NCBI GenBank assembly: GCA_900770055.1
Contig: CAAGJD010000225.1
Span: 1-23,473, forward strand
Length of the DNA stretch: 23,473 nucleotides
DNA from: Acholeplasmatales bacterium
GTDB lineage: Bacteria > Bacillota_I > Bacilli_A > Acholeplasmatales > Anaeroplasmataceae
Reading direction: 5' to 3'
Shown here: positions 5,440 to 13,211 of the stretch, piece after piece
Layout: every line of letters starts with the position of its first letter
Position numbering within the stretch: position 1 is the first letter of the stretch
The notes under the pieces: generated by a model
What the model saw: only the letters and a program-made list of their open reading frames with translations
Database searches by the model: none
What the model was told of the DNA's origin: nothing
Program-made: the position numbers and the translations under genes

Positions 5440-7013
5440 TTTTGTTTGTAGAATATATTTCTCAAAGTCCAATTATTCCCTTAGTCTTTTCAGCTTTAAT
5501 CGCAGCAATCATATTGATGCAATGCTTTACTAAAAGAAAGTTTTTAAAGGTTAGACTATTATTTGTTTTTTTATTAGTATTTATTTCAGCTTTAGCTTTA
5601 GTATTTCAAAAAGAATTATTAAAAAATGATAATCAAATAATAAAAAATATTTATTATATTGGATTATTAGTTATAGAATTCATATGCTTTGTAGTTTTAT
5701 TCACTACTGTAGATTTTTCATTATCAAATGATAAATTTCAAAAGGTATTAACAAAATCTTTAGATGAAACTAAGTTTTTTGTTATGATCAGTAAAAAAGA
5801 AAAAATAAAAGAAATATCTACATTATTAGCTAAAAATCTTGATATTGAGCCTTCTAAGGCAGTAGGTAAAAACTTCTTTGATATCATTGAAAATAAATAC
5901 AGAATAATTGGCTTAAATGGTGAAGAGGCTTATAAAAAAGATGTAAAAAGATATTACGATGGATATTATAAAAGGGTACAAGAGGGAACAACTAATACAG
6001 TTGAGATTAATATCCAGGATGATAATGCTAAAGAAAGTGCTTTTTATTTTGTTGAGAATTTAATTTTTTCTAATGGTAAATATAGAGGAAGAATATTAAT
6101 TGGCGATATAAAGAATGAAGAAACCTTAGTTGGAATGGAAAAGGAACTAAATAAATCGACAAAAGAGCTTACTCTTATTAAAAATAGATTTGTTACTATT
6201 TTAAATAAAACTAGTGATGGAATTTTCTTTAATAATCTTTCAACAGGATCTATATGGTTTAATGATATTTTAGTAAGAAGACTATGTTTAAATGGTAATA
6301 GTATAAATAATAATGAATTTTATTCAATGATTCATCAAGATGATATGGCATTATATCAAGATGTTTTAAATAATTTAAAATCTAATGATTATTCTGTAAC
6401 CTATAGATATAATACAGGCTCTTACTATGTTTATGTTAAGGAAGATGGACATAAGGTAGTTGTTGATGGTACTGTTGAGCTATGTGGTGTTATGAACGTA
6501 ATTGATAATTATCGTTACGAAAAAACTGATACGATTTTAGATTCATTAGGTACTGAACCTGAAATGCTTGCAAGATTTAAGGGCTTATGCTGTGAGGATA
6601 AGGTATTCCAAATTGTTCGTTTTAAGATTAATGATATTCCAGAAATCAATGATAAATTTGGTCGTGGTATTGGTAATATGATGTTATCAGAATATATTAA
6701 TTTCTTTAAACAAAGATATGTTATAGAAAATTATATGTTTAGAGTATCAGGCTTAGAATTTGTTGCTTTTATTACAAATTATAATAAAATGGAAATGCTA
6801 AAAACTGATTTAAGAAATGAAGAAAAAATACTCCATGTTAAGGCTGAATATGCTGGTGAAAAGGTATCTACAGATATCTATATGGGTATATCATATTCTA
6901 ATGATACTCCTAATCCAAAGGATACATTAGTAAATGCTAAAAGAGCTTTAACTATTTGTACAAATCCTCAGTTCACATCATTTTATGCTTATTTTAGGGA
7001 TGTAAAATGTTAA
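5436..7013 (+). CDS. Membrane PAS protein with degenerate GGDEF domain
   Basis: A 525-residue protein with three membrane helices at about 10-29, 38-57 and 71-90. Two PAS-like regions follow (about 105-225, with VGKNFFDII, and about 245-357, with FVTILNKTSDGIFFNN). The C-terminus (about 385-515) has the GGDEF fold pattern: FKINDIPEINDKFGRGIGNMML, here quoted only in part, matches the family's first helix region. The active-site signature is RVSGLEF (436-442) instead of RxGGDEF, so it should not make c-di-GMP. The layout recalls the PAS and degenerate GGDEF part of the c-di-AMP phosphodiesterase GdpP, but there is no DHH/DHHA1 domain. It sits in the cdaA operon, overlapping the small ORF before it and the cyclo-ligase after it. 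Function is unknown. Confidence 0.8.
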   Translation: MILFVEYISQSPIIPLVFSALIAAIILMQCFTKRKFLKVRLLFVFLLVFISALALVFQKELLKNDNQIIKNIYYIGLLVIEFICFVVLFTTVDFSLSNDKFQKVLTKSLDETKFFVMISKKEKIKEISTLLAKNLDIEPSKAVGKNFFDIIENKYRIIGLNGEEAYKKDVKRYYDGYYKRVQEGTTNTVEINIQDDNAKESAFYFVENLIFSNGKYRGRILIGDIKNEETLVGMEKELNKSTKELTLIKNRFVTILNKTSDGIFFNNLSTGSIWFNDILVRRLCLNGNSINNNEFYSMIHQDDMALYQDVLNNLKSNDYSVTYRYNTGSYYVYVKEDGHKVVVDGTVELCGVMNVIDNYRYEKTDTILDSLGTEPEMLARFKGLCCEDKVFQIVRFKINDIPEINDKFGRGIGNMMLSEYINFFKQRYVIENYMFRVSGLEFVAFITNYNKMEMLKTDLRNEEKILHVKAEYAGEKVSTDIYMGISYSNDTPNPKDTLVNAKRALTICTNPQFTSFYAYFRDVKC

Positions 7014-7516
7014 AAACTGACGCAAGAAAAAAAGCCTTAATAAGTAGAAAGACTAAAGATAGTCTTCATGCCTCTAAAGTCGTAGTTGATAAAATTATTA
7101 GTTCAGGAATATTAAAAAATTATAGTAACATTGGAATTTATTATCCAATAGGAACAGAAATTAATATTATGGATATTATGAAATATTATCCAGATAAAAG
7201 CTTTTATTTACCGATTACTAAAGATGAAATAGCATTTATTAAATATGAGGCTTCAGATTTATTAACAAACGGGCCTTTTAAAACTATGGAACCTATTGGT
7301 AAAATAGTATCTAAAGAGCAAATAGACTGTTATATAATTCCTTGTGTTGCAATATCTAAGGACTCTAAAAGATTAGGCTATGGTAAAGGCTATTACGATA
7401 GATACCTTGAAAACTATCAAGGCTATAAAATAGGTATTTGTTACAAAGACTTTAATAACATTGATTTCGAAGCTGATAGCTTTGATGTGAAATTAGATCT
7501 TGTTATTACAGATTAA
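7007..7516 (+). CDS. 5-formyltetrahydrofolate cyclo-ligase
   Basis: This enzyme converts 5-formyl-THF to 5,10-methenyl-THF using ATP and recycles the folate cofactor pool. The 169-residue protein is near the usual length (about 180). It shows the family's C-terminal signature RLGYGKGYYDRYL (122-134), which binds phosphate and folate. An N-terminal basic helix (KTDARKKALISRK) is typical, and IGIYYPIGTEI (42-52) matches the family's substrate-contact strand. The start overlaps the preceding gene by seven bases, consistent with translational coupling. It is the Bacillus YqgN / E. coli YgfA family. Confidence 0.92.
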   Translation: MLKTDARKKALISRKTKDSLHASKVVVDKIISSGILKNYSNIGIYYPIGTEINIMDIMKYYPDKSFYLPITKDEIAFIKYEASDLLTNGPFKTMEPIGKIVSKEQIDCYIIPCVAISKDSKRLGYGKGYYDRYLENYQGYKIGICYKDFNNIDFEADSFDVKLDLVITD

Positions 7517-7537
7517 TATTAGAATAGGACTGATTAT

Positions 7538-8173
7538 ATGATAACTGCTATATTATTGATGGCTGGTAAAGGCACAAGAATGAATATGGATATTAATAAG
7601 ATTTTATTACCAATTAAAGGTAAACCGATCTATATGTATTCGTTAGAAAAATTTATTAGGTTAGGTTTTGAAGTTGTTTGTGTTATTAATGAAGCTGATG
7701 AAAATATTATTGATAGTCTACCTTCAAATGTAAAATATACCTTTGGTGGTAATACAAGAGGAGAAAGTGTTATAAATGGGTTAAAGCTTGCAACAGGAGA
7801 ATATACAATAATTCATGATGCAGCAAGACCATTTATTTCAATGGATATTTTAAATGAAATAGTTGATGATATAAGTAATCCAATATTATGCTATCATCCT
7901 GTAAAGGATACAATCAAGGATGTTTCAGATGGTGTTAAAACACTAAAAAGAGATAATCTTATAGCTGCAGTAACACCTCAATGTGCAGCAACAAGCCTAC
8001 TAGTTGAGGTTTATAATAAAGCTATTAATGAAAATATATCATTTACAGATGATATTTCATTAATAGAAAGGTATTATCCAAATCAAAAAATAAAGCTTAT
8101 AAAAGCTAATGATGAAGCATTTAAGATTACTACTGCATTAGATTATGATTTAGCTTGCTTAATAGGAGAATAA
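7538..8173 (+). CDS. ispD: 2-C-methyl-D-erythritol 4-phosphate cytidylyltransferase IspD
   Basis: IspD attaches CMP to methylerythritol phosphate in the third step of the MEP isoprenoid pathway. The 211-residue protein has the nucleotidyltransferase signature LLMAGKGTRM (6-15), the conserved lysine in NKILLP (K21), GGNTRGESVINGL (70-82), the metal-binding HDAARPF (93-99), DTIK (124-127) and TPQ (146-148). It is slightly short for the family (about 225-235). AGGA at 7526-7529 lies eight bases before the ATG. It is followed after one base by ispF, the enzyme two steps later. Confidence 0.95.
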   Translation: MITAILLMAGKGTRMNMDINKILLPIKGKPIYMYSLEKFIRLGFEVVCVINEADENIIDSLPSNVKYTFGGNTRGESVINGLKLATGEYTIIHDAARPFISMDILNEIVDDISNPILCYHPVKDTIKDVSDGVKTLKRDNLIAAVTPQCAATSLLVEVYNKAINENISFTDDISLIERYYPNQKIKLIKANDEAFKITTALDYDLACLIGE

Positions 8174-8174
8174 A

Positions 8175-8651
8175 ATGATTAGAATAGGTCATGCCTGGGA
8201 TACACATAGGCTTGTTGAAAATAGGAAATTAATATTAGGTGGAATAGAGGTTAATTATCCACTTGGTCTTTTAGGCCATAGTGATGCAGATGTTGTGCTA
8301 CACTCTGTTGCAGAGTCATTATTAGGAAGCCTTGCACTTGGTGATTTAGGTGTTCATTTTCCTGATAATAGTGATGAAACACTTGGAATGGATTCTAAGA
8401 TAATATTAAAAAAATGTTATCAAATGGTTTTAGAAAAAGGCTATTTTTTAAATAATTTAGATATTACAATATACGCTCAAAATGTTAAGATTAATACAAT
8501 AAGAGATAGTATTAGAAAATCTATTGCTCAAATACTTAATGTTGATATATCACTTATTAGTGTAAAAGCTACAACATATGAAAAAATGGGCTTTATTGGT
8601 AGAGGCGAAGCTATTGCTTCAGAATGTGTTTGTTTAGTTAAAAGTAAATAA
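8175..8651 (+). CDS. ispF: 2-C-methyl-D-erythritol 2,4-cyclodiphosphate synthase IspF
   Basis: IspF cyclises CDP-methylerythritol 2-phosphate with loss of CMP; it acts as a zinc-dependent homotrimer. The 158-residue length is normal. Zinc ligands are visible: D9 and H11 in RIGHAWDTHRL and H43 in GHSDADVVLHSV (34-45). GDLGVHFPDNSDE (56-68) and the C-terminal ATTYEKMGFIGRGEAIA (132-148) are family signatures. The first motif reads GHAWD where most members have GxGFD, a mild variation. Its ribosome site TAGGAGAA lies in the last codons of ispD. It is the last gene of the cdaA operon, with a terminator directly behind. Confidence 0.95.
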   Translation: MIRIGHAWDTHRLVENRKLILGGIEVNYPLGLLGHSDADVVLHSVAESLLGSLALGDLGVHFPDNSDETLGMDSKIILKKCYQMVLEKGYFLNNLDITIYAQNVKINTIRDSIRKSIAQILNVDISLISVKATTYEKMGFIGRGEAIASECVCLVKSK

Positions 8652-8654
8652 ATT

Positions 8655-8680
8655 TGGCATCCTTCGATGCCATTTTTTTT
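8655..8680 (+). terminator. Intrinsic terminator of the cdaA-ispF operon
   Basis: A perfect 7-bp stem, TGGCATC (8655-8661) with GATGCCA (8666-8672), loop CTTC, followed by eight T. Confidence 0.93.
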
Positions 8681-8811
8681 CAAATTATTTTGTAAATTAG
8701 CATAATAATTTGTCATAGATTATATTAAGTTATCTAAAACATAATCAATAATATTATTTGAATATCAGTAATAAATTGAAATATTTTTCATATAATTTTT
8801 CGGTGATATTA

Positions 8812-9126
8812 ATGATTGTTAAAGAAGGAAGAATAGTAGATAAAGGTATTACACTTGATACCTTAGAGGTGGTATTAGATAATACTACATTGCTGATATT
8901 ATCTGGGTATGGTGGCTTTGCGATGTGTGGAGCTTTAAATGTAGACGTTTATAATGAGTTAGCAAAAAAGGGTAGAAATGTATTTTGTATGAGAGCACTT
9001 GGTGTAAAAACGATAGAGGATCTATATGATGCTAAAATAGAGGATTTATCTGATTACGCTAAATCTTTAGGAATTACTAAGGGTATGTATGTTAAAGAAG
9101 CATTTAAAAAAGCTGCTATTCAATAA
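8812..9126 (+). CDS. yunC: DUF1805 family protein YunC
   Basis: A 104-residue protein matching Bacillus subtilis YunC, a small DUF1805 protein of unknown biochemical role. The conserved run is visible: GYGGFAMCGALNVDVYNE (32-49), RALGVKTIEDLYDAKIE (61-77) and LGITKGMYVKEA (86-97). The frame is open upstream to a TTG at 8758, but ATG 8812 with GGTGAT four bases before it gives the family length and N-terminus. A TATAAT at 8791-8796 is close, but no good -35 is placed for it. The 3' end overlaps yunB by 38 bases. yunB and yunC are also neighbours in Bacillus, which supports both calls. Confidence 0.88.
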   Translation: MIVKEGRIVDKGITLDTLEVVLDNTTLLILSGYGGFAMCGALNVDVYNELAKKGRNVFCMRALGVKTIEDLYDAKIEDLSDYAKSLGITKGMYVKEAFKKAAIQ

Positions 9127-9727
9127 ATATTTTATTATATCTTTGGTGTTAATTATAATATTTTCAAGAATAGTATCAGGTTATTTTTCAAAAGCAGTTG
9201 ATGAATACACAACTCTAACTGTCAGAAATTTTACAGAAAGATTAGTTATTTCAAGTATTCAGCTTAAAATATTAGATGGAATAGATGATAGTGATTTTTT
9301 AATTGAAGAATATGATTCTGAAGGTAAAATATGTTATGCATATTTGAATACTAAAAAAATTAATAAAGTTAGAAATGAAATTGCTGATTATACTGATACT
9401 ATTGTTGATGATATAATGAATAATAAAGAATTAGAAATAATTAAAATACCACTAGGCTACTTTTTAGGTACAAAGTATTTAATGGATAGTAGTATCTCTA
9501 TACCACTTCATATTGAGGTTATTGGTAATCAGGATGTTGATATATTAAAAAAGAGTGAAGCTATAGGAATAAATACAACAATTTTCCAAATTGATTTACA
9601 AATAACAATAGACATTGTTGTAGTATTACCTTTTCAAAGTAAGAGAATAATATCTTCAGTTACAATACCTCTAGCCTTTGAAATAATGAATAATGAAATA
9701 CCTTATTACATAAGTGATTTTAGTTGA
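9089..9727 (+). CDS. yunB: Sporulation protein YunB homologue
   Basis: A 212-residue protein with a basic N-terminus, one membrane anchor (about 13-30) and an extracytoplasmic or intermembrane domain. The YunB-like core is recognisable: YDSEGKICYAYLNTKKINKV (75-94), IPLGYFLGTKYL (120-131), SISIPLHIEV (135-144), SEAIGINTTIFQIDLQI (156-172), then VVVLPFQSKR (177-186) and an IP-x-Y end. B. subtilis yunB is a sporulation gene. AAGGGT four bases before ATG 9089, inside yunC, sets the start. The final Ser codon and the TGA stop coincide with the right end of the neighbouring TnpB element (GTTGAA, 9723-9728). The natural C-terminus may therefore have been lost by insertion, though most of the domain remains. 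Confidence 0.82.
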   Translation: MLKKHLKKLLFNKYFIISLVLIIIFSRIVSGYFSKAVDEYTTLTVRNFTERLVISSIQLKILDGIDDSDFLIEEYDSEGKICYAYLNTKKINKVRNEIADYTDTIVDDIMNNKELEIIKIPLGYFLGTKYLMDSSISIPLHIEVIGNQDVDILKKSEAIGINTTIFQIDLQITIDIVVVLPFQSKRIISSVTIPLAFEIMNNEIPYYISDFS

Positions 9728-9728
9728 A

Positions 9729-9884
9729 ACTCTCGTGATTGAAATCACAAGATTCTTAATATATAGATATTTGAATAATCAGTATATCTATCTTCTTAAG
9801 AATTTTCTATAAAACAGTAATAGCTAACTATTGCTGTTTTTTTATAGTTTGGTCCGTTTCCCGACCATCTAAATTTAATGTTTT
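9729..9884 (-). ncRNA. Candidate TnpB guide RNA (omega RNA) / right-end structured region
   Basis: Directly 3' of tnpB there are four successive stem-loops: TGGTC/GACCA (9850-9867), AAAACAGTAATAG/CTATTGCTGTTTT (9811-9840), a two-tier stem (ATTCTTAA/TTAAGAAT with ATAGATAT/ATATCTAT, 9752-9803) and CTCGTGATT/AATCACAAG (9732-9751). TnpB nucleases use an RNA from this position whose 3' guide is copied from the DNA flanking the right end. That flank here is the tail of yunB. The RNA itself is inferred from position and structure; one of the stems also works as a plus-strand terminator. Confidence 0.45.
9811..9843 (+). terminator. Intrinsic terminator downstream of yunCB
   Basis: A 13-bp stem with one wobble, AAAACAGTAATAG (9811-9823) with CTATTGCTGTTTT (9828-9840), loop CTAA, running into seven T in total. 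It could end transcription from yunCB, but it lies inside the TnpB element. Confidence 0.7.
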
Positions 9885-11294
9885 TTAATAGCCTATACAG
9901 CTAATATTCTTTTGTTTCTTTAGTCTTTCTATTTCAATGTTATGTAGTATAACAAAATTATTAAAGCTTTTTTCACATAATTCTTGTTGTATTATATTAT
10001 CATTTGTATTCATTAATAAGAATGCACTATATAAATCTCTTTGTATTTCATATTCTCCGATTATACATTTTCTTTCATTCAATTTCTTTTTCTTATATTC
10101 CTTGGTAATGTGATTATATTGTGATGCTTTTACTGTAGTATTTACTTCATCAATTTCATAATTATAATAGTTTGCTTTTCTTTTAAGTATTGATATGAAT
10201 TGACTCGGTGAATGTATGCTCAATGATTTTCCAAATCTTTTCTTTTTCTTGAATTTGAAAGCTTCATTCTTTTCAGTTTTCTTTGTACGCTTTTGTAGTG
10301 CTTTAAAATTCATTTTCTCAACATGAAATACATTACCTTTGCTTAGTATTTCATTTGCTAGTATTTCATGAGATAATTTCCTGCATCTTTTAATCTTATT
10401 TGCTAAATATCTTTTTTTTCTAGCTAATACTTTATAATGCTTCGATTTATACCATTTCAATTGTTTTTCTTTTTTAATTGTTCCATCCTCATTATAATTA
10501 TCTTGATTAGTAGCTCGTCTTGAACGTTCCATTTTTCTATCAAGTCTTTTATAATCTTTACCCATTTTTTTAATATCTTTAGCTAATTCATCTAAATATA
10601 CATATGAATTTGAACATACAGCTACTGTAGATGTTCCAATATCTATTCCTACACTACCAATACTTTGCTTTCTATTTTTTAATGGTGGTGTTCCTTGAAA
10701 TACAACCTGGGCATAATAACGATCCTTTGTTTTTCCAATTAGTCTAATAATTCTTACATAAGCTATCTTATTTTCTAGAATTTTTTGTGTGTATGTATCA
10801 TTAGGTATTACAACATCAAATTCTTTTTTCATTATTCTAACTTTATTACCAGTAAAGATAATACCATTTGTGTTAGATTCACTTTCAAATGAATTTGAAT
10901 ATTTCATTTCAGAAATATATTCACCATTACCATAAAAATAGCGATTAAAAGATTGCCATAATCTTTTAGCTACTGATTGTGCCATTTGAGAAGAATATGT
11001 TTCTTTATAAAATTTATATATAGGCTTAACATCATTAATAAAATCTAATCTTGTTAGCTTATATTCTTTTCTTTTATCTCTAACTAAAGCTTTATCTTTA
11101 GAAGTCCAATCTTTAAATGGCTTATTAATGACACTAGAGTATTCAGTATCTTTTTCAAGATTAGATAATTTTTTAAGTTCTATATTACGTAAAGCATTAT
11201 AGATATAACAGGTAACCTTCATCTTTTTTGCAAAGAAATGTCTTTGCCAAAGAGCTGGAGTTTTAATATAGAAGTTTCTAACAAAATTAGCCAT
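9885..11294 (-). CDS. tnpB: TnpB-family RNA-guided nuclease without zinc ribbon
   Basis: A 469-residue, very Lys-rich protein of the TnpB/OrfB family, relatives of Cas12. The RuvC triad can be placed: D218 in SVGIDIGTSTVAV (RuvC-I), E326 in VFHVEKMNF (RuvC-II) and D420 in IQRDLYSAFL (RuvC-III). The usual Cys4 zinc ribbon (TSxxCSxCG ... CxxCG) between RuvC-II and RuvC-III is absent. In its place is ASQYNHITKEYKKKKLNERK (390-409), with only one Cys (C410). The N-terminal region (about 1-210) has the basic RNA-binding character expected. On the minus strand AAGAAGGT precedes ATG 11294. It differs from the catalytically dead TldR derivatives in keeping all three acidic residues. No tnpA lies alongside. 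Confidence 0.85.
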   Translation of the reverse strand: MANFVRNFYIKTPALWQRHFFAKKMKVTCYIYNALRNIELKKLSNLEKDTEYSSVINKPFKDWTSKDKALVRDKRKEYKLTRLDFINDVKPIYKFYKETYSSQMAQSVAKRLWQSFNRYFYGNGEYISEMKYSNSFESESNTNGIIFTGNKVRIMKKEFDVVIPNDTYTQKILENKIAYVRIIRLIGKTKDRYYAQVVFQGTPPLKNRKQSIGSVGIDIGTSTVAVCSNSYVYLDELAKDIKKMGKDYKRLDRKMERSRRATNQDNYNEDGTIKKEKQLKWYKSKHYKVLARKKRYLANKIKRCRKLSHEILANEILSKGNVFHVEKMNFKALQKRTKKTEKNEAFKFKKKKRFGKSLSIHSPSQFISILKRKANYYNYEIDEVNTTVKASQYNHITKEYKKKKLNERKCIIGEYEIQRDLYSAFLLMNTNDNIIQQELCEKSFNNFVILHNIEIERLKKQKNISCIGY

Positions 11295-11320
11295 AGAATC
11301 TACCTTCTTTCTATGACAAT

Positions 11321-11329
11321 ATTATAACA
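11321..11329 (-). promoter_or_regulatory. Probable tnpB promoter (extended -10)
   Basis: Read on the minus strand: TGT followed by TATAAT, an extended -10. A TTGACA lies upstream at 11352-11347, but 20 bases away, longer than the normal spacer. Confidence 0.5.
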
Positions 11330-11334
11330 TAATG

Positions 11335-11351
11335 TGACATAATAGATGTCA
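11335..11351. repeat. Inverted repeat near the left end of the TnpB element
   Basis: TGACAT (11335-11340), loop AATAG, ATGTCA (11346-11351). The position upstream of tnpB fits a left-end hairpin of an IS605-type element or an operator over the tnpB promoter. Confidence 0.5.
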
Positions 11352-11366
11352 AATTTAAAATTATTT

Positions 11367-11510
11367 TTATTTTTTTATTGACGTTTTTTGGCTGAATCTT
11401 ATTTCTAAAGAAAAAAGTCTTGCCAAAAATTTAATAAATAAATCATCTTTAGTCATTAAAGTTGATTTATTTGAAAGAAATAATTCATCTTTAATAATTT
11501 GTTTAACCAT
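11367..11510 (-). pseudogene. Peptide deformylase-like gene remnant
   Basis: A 47-codon ORF begins one base after the fakA stop (TAA-A-ATG). Its first 26 residues (MVKQIIKDELFLSNKS, then TLMTKDDLFI) resemble the N-terminus of the peptide-deformylase-like family often seen in Firmicutes, which reads roughly VxxIxKDxxFLxxKSxxATxxD. The remaining 21 residues do not match, and none of the catalytic motifs (GxGxAA, EGCLS, HExDH) follows in any frame before the TnpB element. The gene therefore appears truncated, probably by a past rearrangement near the element. The family assignment rests on a short stretch and is moderate. Confidence 0.5.
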
Positions 11511-11511
11511 T

Positions 11512-13134
11512 TTATTCAATACCTATAATAAAGCTATAAACATCCTGTTCACCCTCAATTACAGAAACCTCCATAAATGGGTTAATATCCTCTAATAATG
11601 CTACTACCTTATCAGAATCATCACTTGATACATCATTACCCTTAATAATTGTCGTAATTTGCATATCGTCAATATTAGGTATTGCAGCAAAGGCCTTTTC
11701 AATCGCTTTAATGATATCTTTATCTGCAGAAATTAAATCATCATTATATAAGCAAATAAAATCATTTTTGTTAATATTAATACCATTAATGAATGAGTCT
11801 CTAATAGAATATGTAACCTCAAGGGTATTGACACTACCAATGATTTCGATTGTACTTTTTACAAGAGTATCAATGTCTTCACAATCAAGATCAAGCATTG
11901 ATATTGCGCTATAGCCTTCGGCAATTGTTTTTGTAGGAATTACTATAACATTTGCAAGATCATATGCCTCTTTTGCCATTTTTGCAGCCATTATAATATT
12001 TCCATTATTAGGGAATACAAAAATATTATCAGCATCTATTTTTCTAAATGCTTCAATAAAATCACTTGTAGATGCATTCATAGTTTGACCACCCTTAACA
12101 ACCTCATCTACACCCAATTCTTTAAATGTATATTCTATACCACTACCATTAGCTACAGCTACTATTGCATTTTTCTTATGTTCTTTTTCCTTAGTAGGCT
12201 CTAATTCCGAATGCTGAACATTCATATTTTCAATTTTTATTGTTAAAAATTCACCATATTTTCGGCATTCAGATAATACTTGACCTGGGTCAAAGGTATG
12301 AACATGTGCTTTAATTAAATCATCATCTTTAAAGGATACAACAGAATTACCAATACTATTTAAATAGTTTGTAATTATATCTAAATTAAAGCTATCAGGA
12401 TCTACCTTACTAGACTGAAGCTGTAATACAAATTCTGTACAATATCCATATGTTAATTCACTATCTCTATTAAAGCCAGCAGCTAAATTATTATTAGCTA
12501 CAGCTTTTGAATTAGATTCGCAAATCTCACCCTTTAAAAATTTCATCATGCCTTCAATAATTAAAATGAAGCCTGCTCCACCTGAATCAATTACACCAGC
12601 AGATTTTAAAACAGGTAATAATTCTGGTGTTCTAGCTAATGACTCATTAGCATACTTCAAATAATTATTAAAATATTCCAAAAATGTCGTATCCTCATTT
12701 ATATCACTAAAGCTATATTCTCCAGCCTCTCTCATAACTGTAAGCATAGTACCCTCAGTAGGATTTGAAACAACACTATATGATTTTTCAGTTCCCTTCT
12801 TCATAGCCTTAGCAAAATCATAAACGTCTACTATTTCTTTATTCTCAAGTCCTAATGACATTCCTTTAAAAAACTGAGAAAGAATTACTCCAGAATTACC
12901 CCTAGCACTTAATACCATCGCTCTTGCGATTGCTTTGGAAATAGCTCCAATACTTAATTCCTTTAATGATGAAGCATTATTAGCTCCCTCAATTGTCATT
13001 TTCATATTTGTACCTGTATCTCCATCTGGAATAGGAAATACATTTAATGAATTAATTCTATCAACATCACTTGCTAGCATTCTAGCACCATTTTGAATCA
13101 TATATAATAAATCTTGACCGTTAATTGCTTCCAT
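11512..13134 (-). CDS. fakA: Fatty acid kinase subunit FakA (DAK2 domain)
   Basis: FakA is the ATP-binding kinase subunit that phosphorylates fatty acids presented by DegV-type FakB proteins; acyl-phosphate then enters phospholipid synthesis via PlsX/PlsY. The 540-residue length is normal (B. subtilis YloV about 550). The N-terminal DAK2 domain (about 1-200) holds the Mg-ATP motif NVFPIPDGDTGTNM (31-44) and ARGNSGVILSQ (77-87), then AGVIDSGGAGF. The middle domain has KAHVHTFDPG (about 275-284), and the FakA C-terminal domain includes NIFVFPNNGNIIMAA. GGAG about eight to ten bases before the ATG supports the start. The usual upstream asp23-like gene is absent. A consensus promoter lies upstream at 13183-13211, and a DegV partner is encoded at 22801 onward. 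Confidence 0.93.
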   Translation of the reverse strand: MEAINGQDLLYMIQNGARMLASDVDRINSLNVFPIPDGDTGTNMKMTIEGANNASSLKELSIGAISKAIARAMVLSARGNSGVILSQFFKGMSLGLENKEIVDVYDFAKAMKKGTEKSYSVVSNPTEGTMLTVMREAGEYSFSDINEDTTFLEYFNNYLKYANESLARTPELLPVLKSAGVIDSGGAGFILIIEGMMKFLKGEICESNSKAVANNNLAAGFNRDSELTYGYCTEFVLQLQSSKVDPDSFNLDIITNYLNSIGNSVVSFKDDDLIKAHVHTFDPGQVLSECRKYGEFLTIKIENMNVQHSELEPTKEKEHKKNAIVAVANGSGIEYTFKELGVDEVVKGGQTMNASTSDFIEAFRKIDADNIFVFPNNGNIIMAAKMAKEAYDLANVIVIPTKTIAEGYSAISMLDLDCEDIDTLVKSTIEIIGSVNTLEVTYSIRDSFINGININKNDFICLYNDDLISADKDIIKAIEKAFAAIPNIDDMQITTIIKGNDVSSDDSDKVVALLEDINPFMEVSVIEGEQDVYSFIIGIE

Positions 13135-13182
13135 AGCTCAAACTCCAATACATTTTTTTAAACTGAATTTAAATTTCAATTT

Positions 13183-13211
13183 ATTATATCACTGAAGATA
13201 TTTTTTGTAAA
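13183..13211 (-). promoter_or_regulatory. Promoter of fakA
   Basis: On the minus strand: -35 TTTACA (13211-13206), a 17-base spacer ending in TGA, and a consensus -10 TATAAT (13188-13183). The leader is about 42 bases. Confidence 0.8.

Larger units (their letters stand above)
9723..11352 (-). mobile_element. Solo TnpB element, IS200/IS605 type (IS1341-like)
   Basis: A tnpB gene without tnpA, flanked by structured non-coding ends. The right end (lower coordinates) finishes in a hairpin followed, on the minus strand, by AGAGTTTCAAC, which resembles the hairpin plus TTCAA-type right ends of IS605 elements. On the other side an inverted repeat (11335-11351) may belong to the left end. The left boundary is not resolved and could extend beyond 11352. 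As expected for this family, I see no terminal inverted repeats and no obvious target duplication. Without TnpA it is probably immobile unless a TnpA acts in trans. Confidence 0.7.

Noticed and set aside
11295..11511. A tnpA transposase partner for the TnpB element
   Set aside because: Neither this flank nor the yunB side has room for, or similarity to, a TnpA reading frame.
11711..11914. Short ORFs antisense to fakA, pbuG, phoP, pstA, pstS and ispF
   Set aside because: They are shadows of strongly supported genes, with no ribosome sites or recognisable products.
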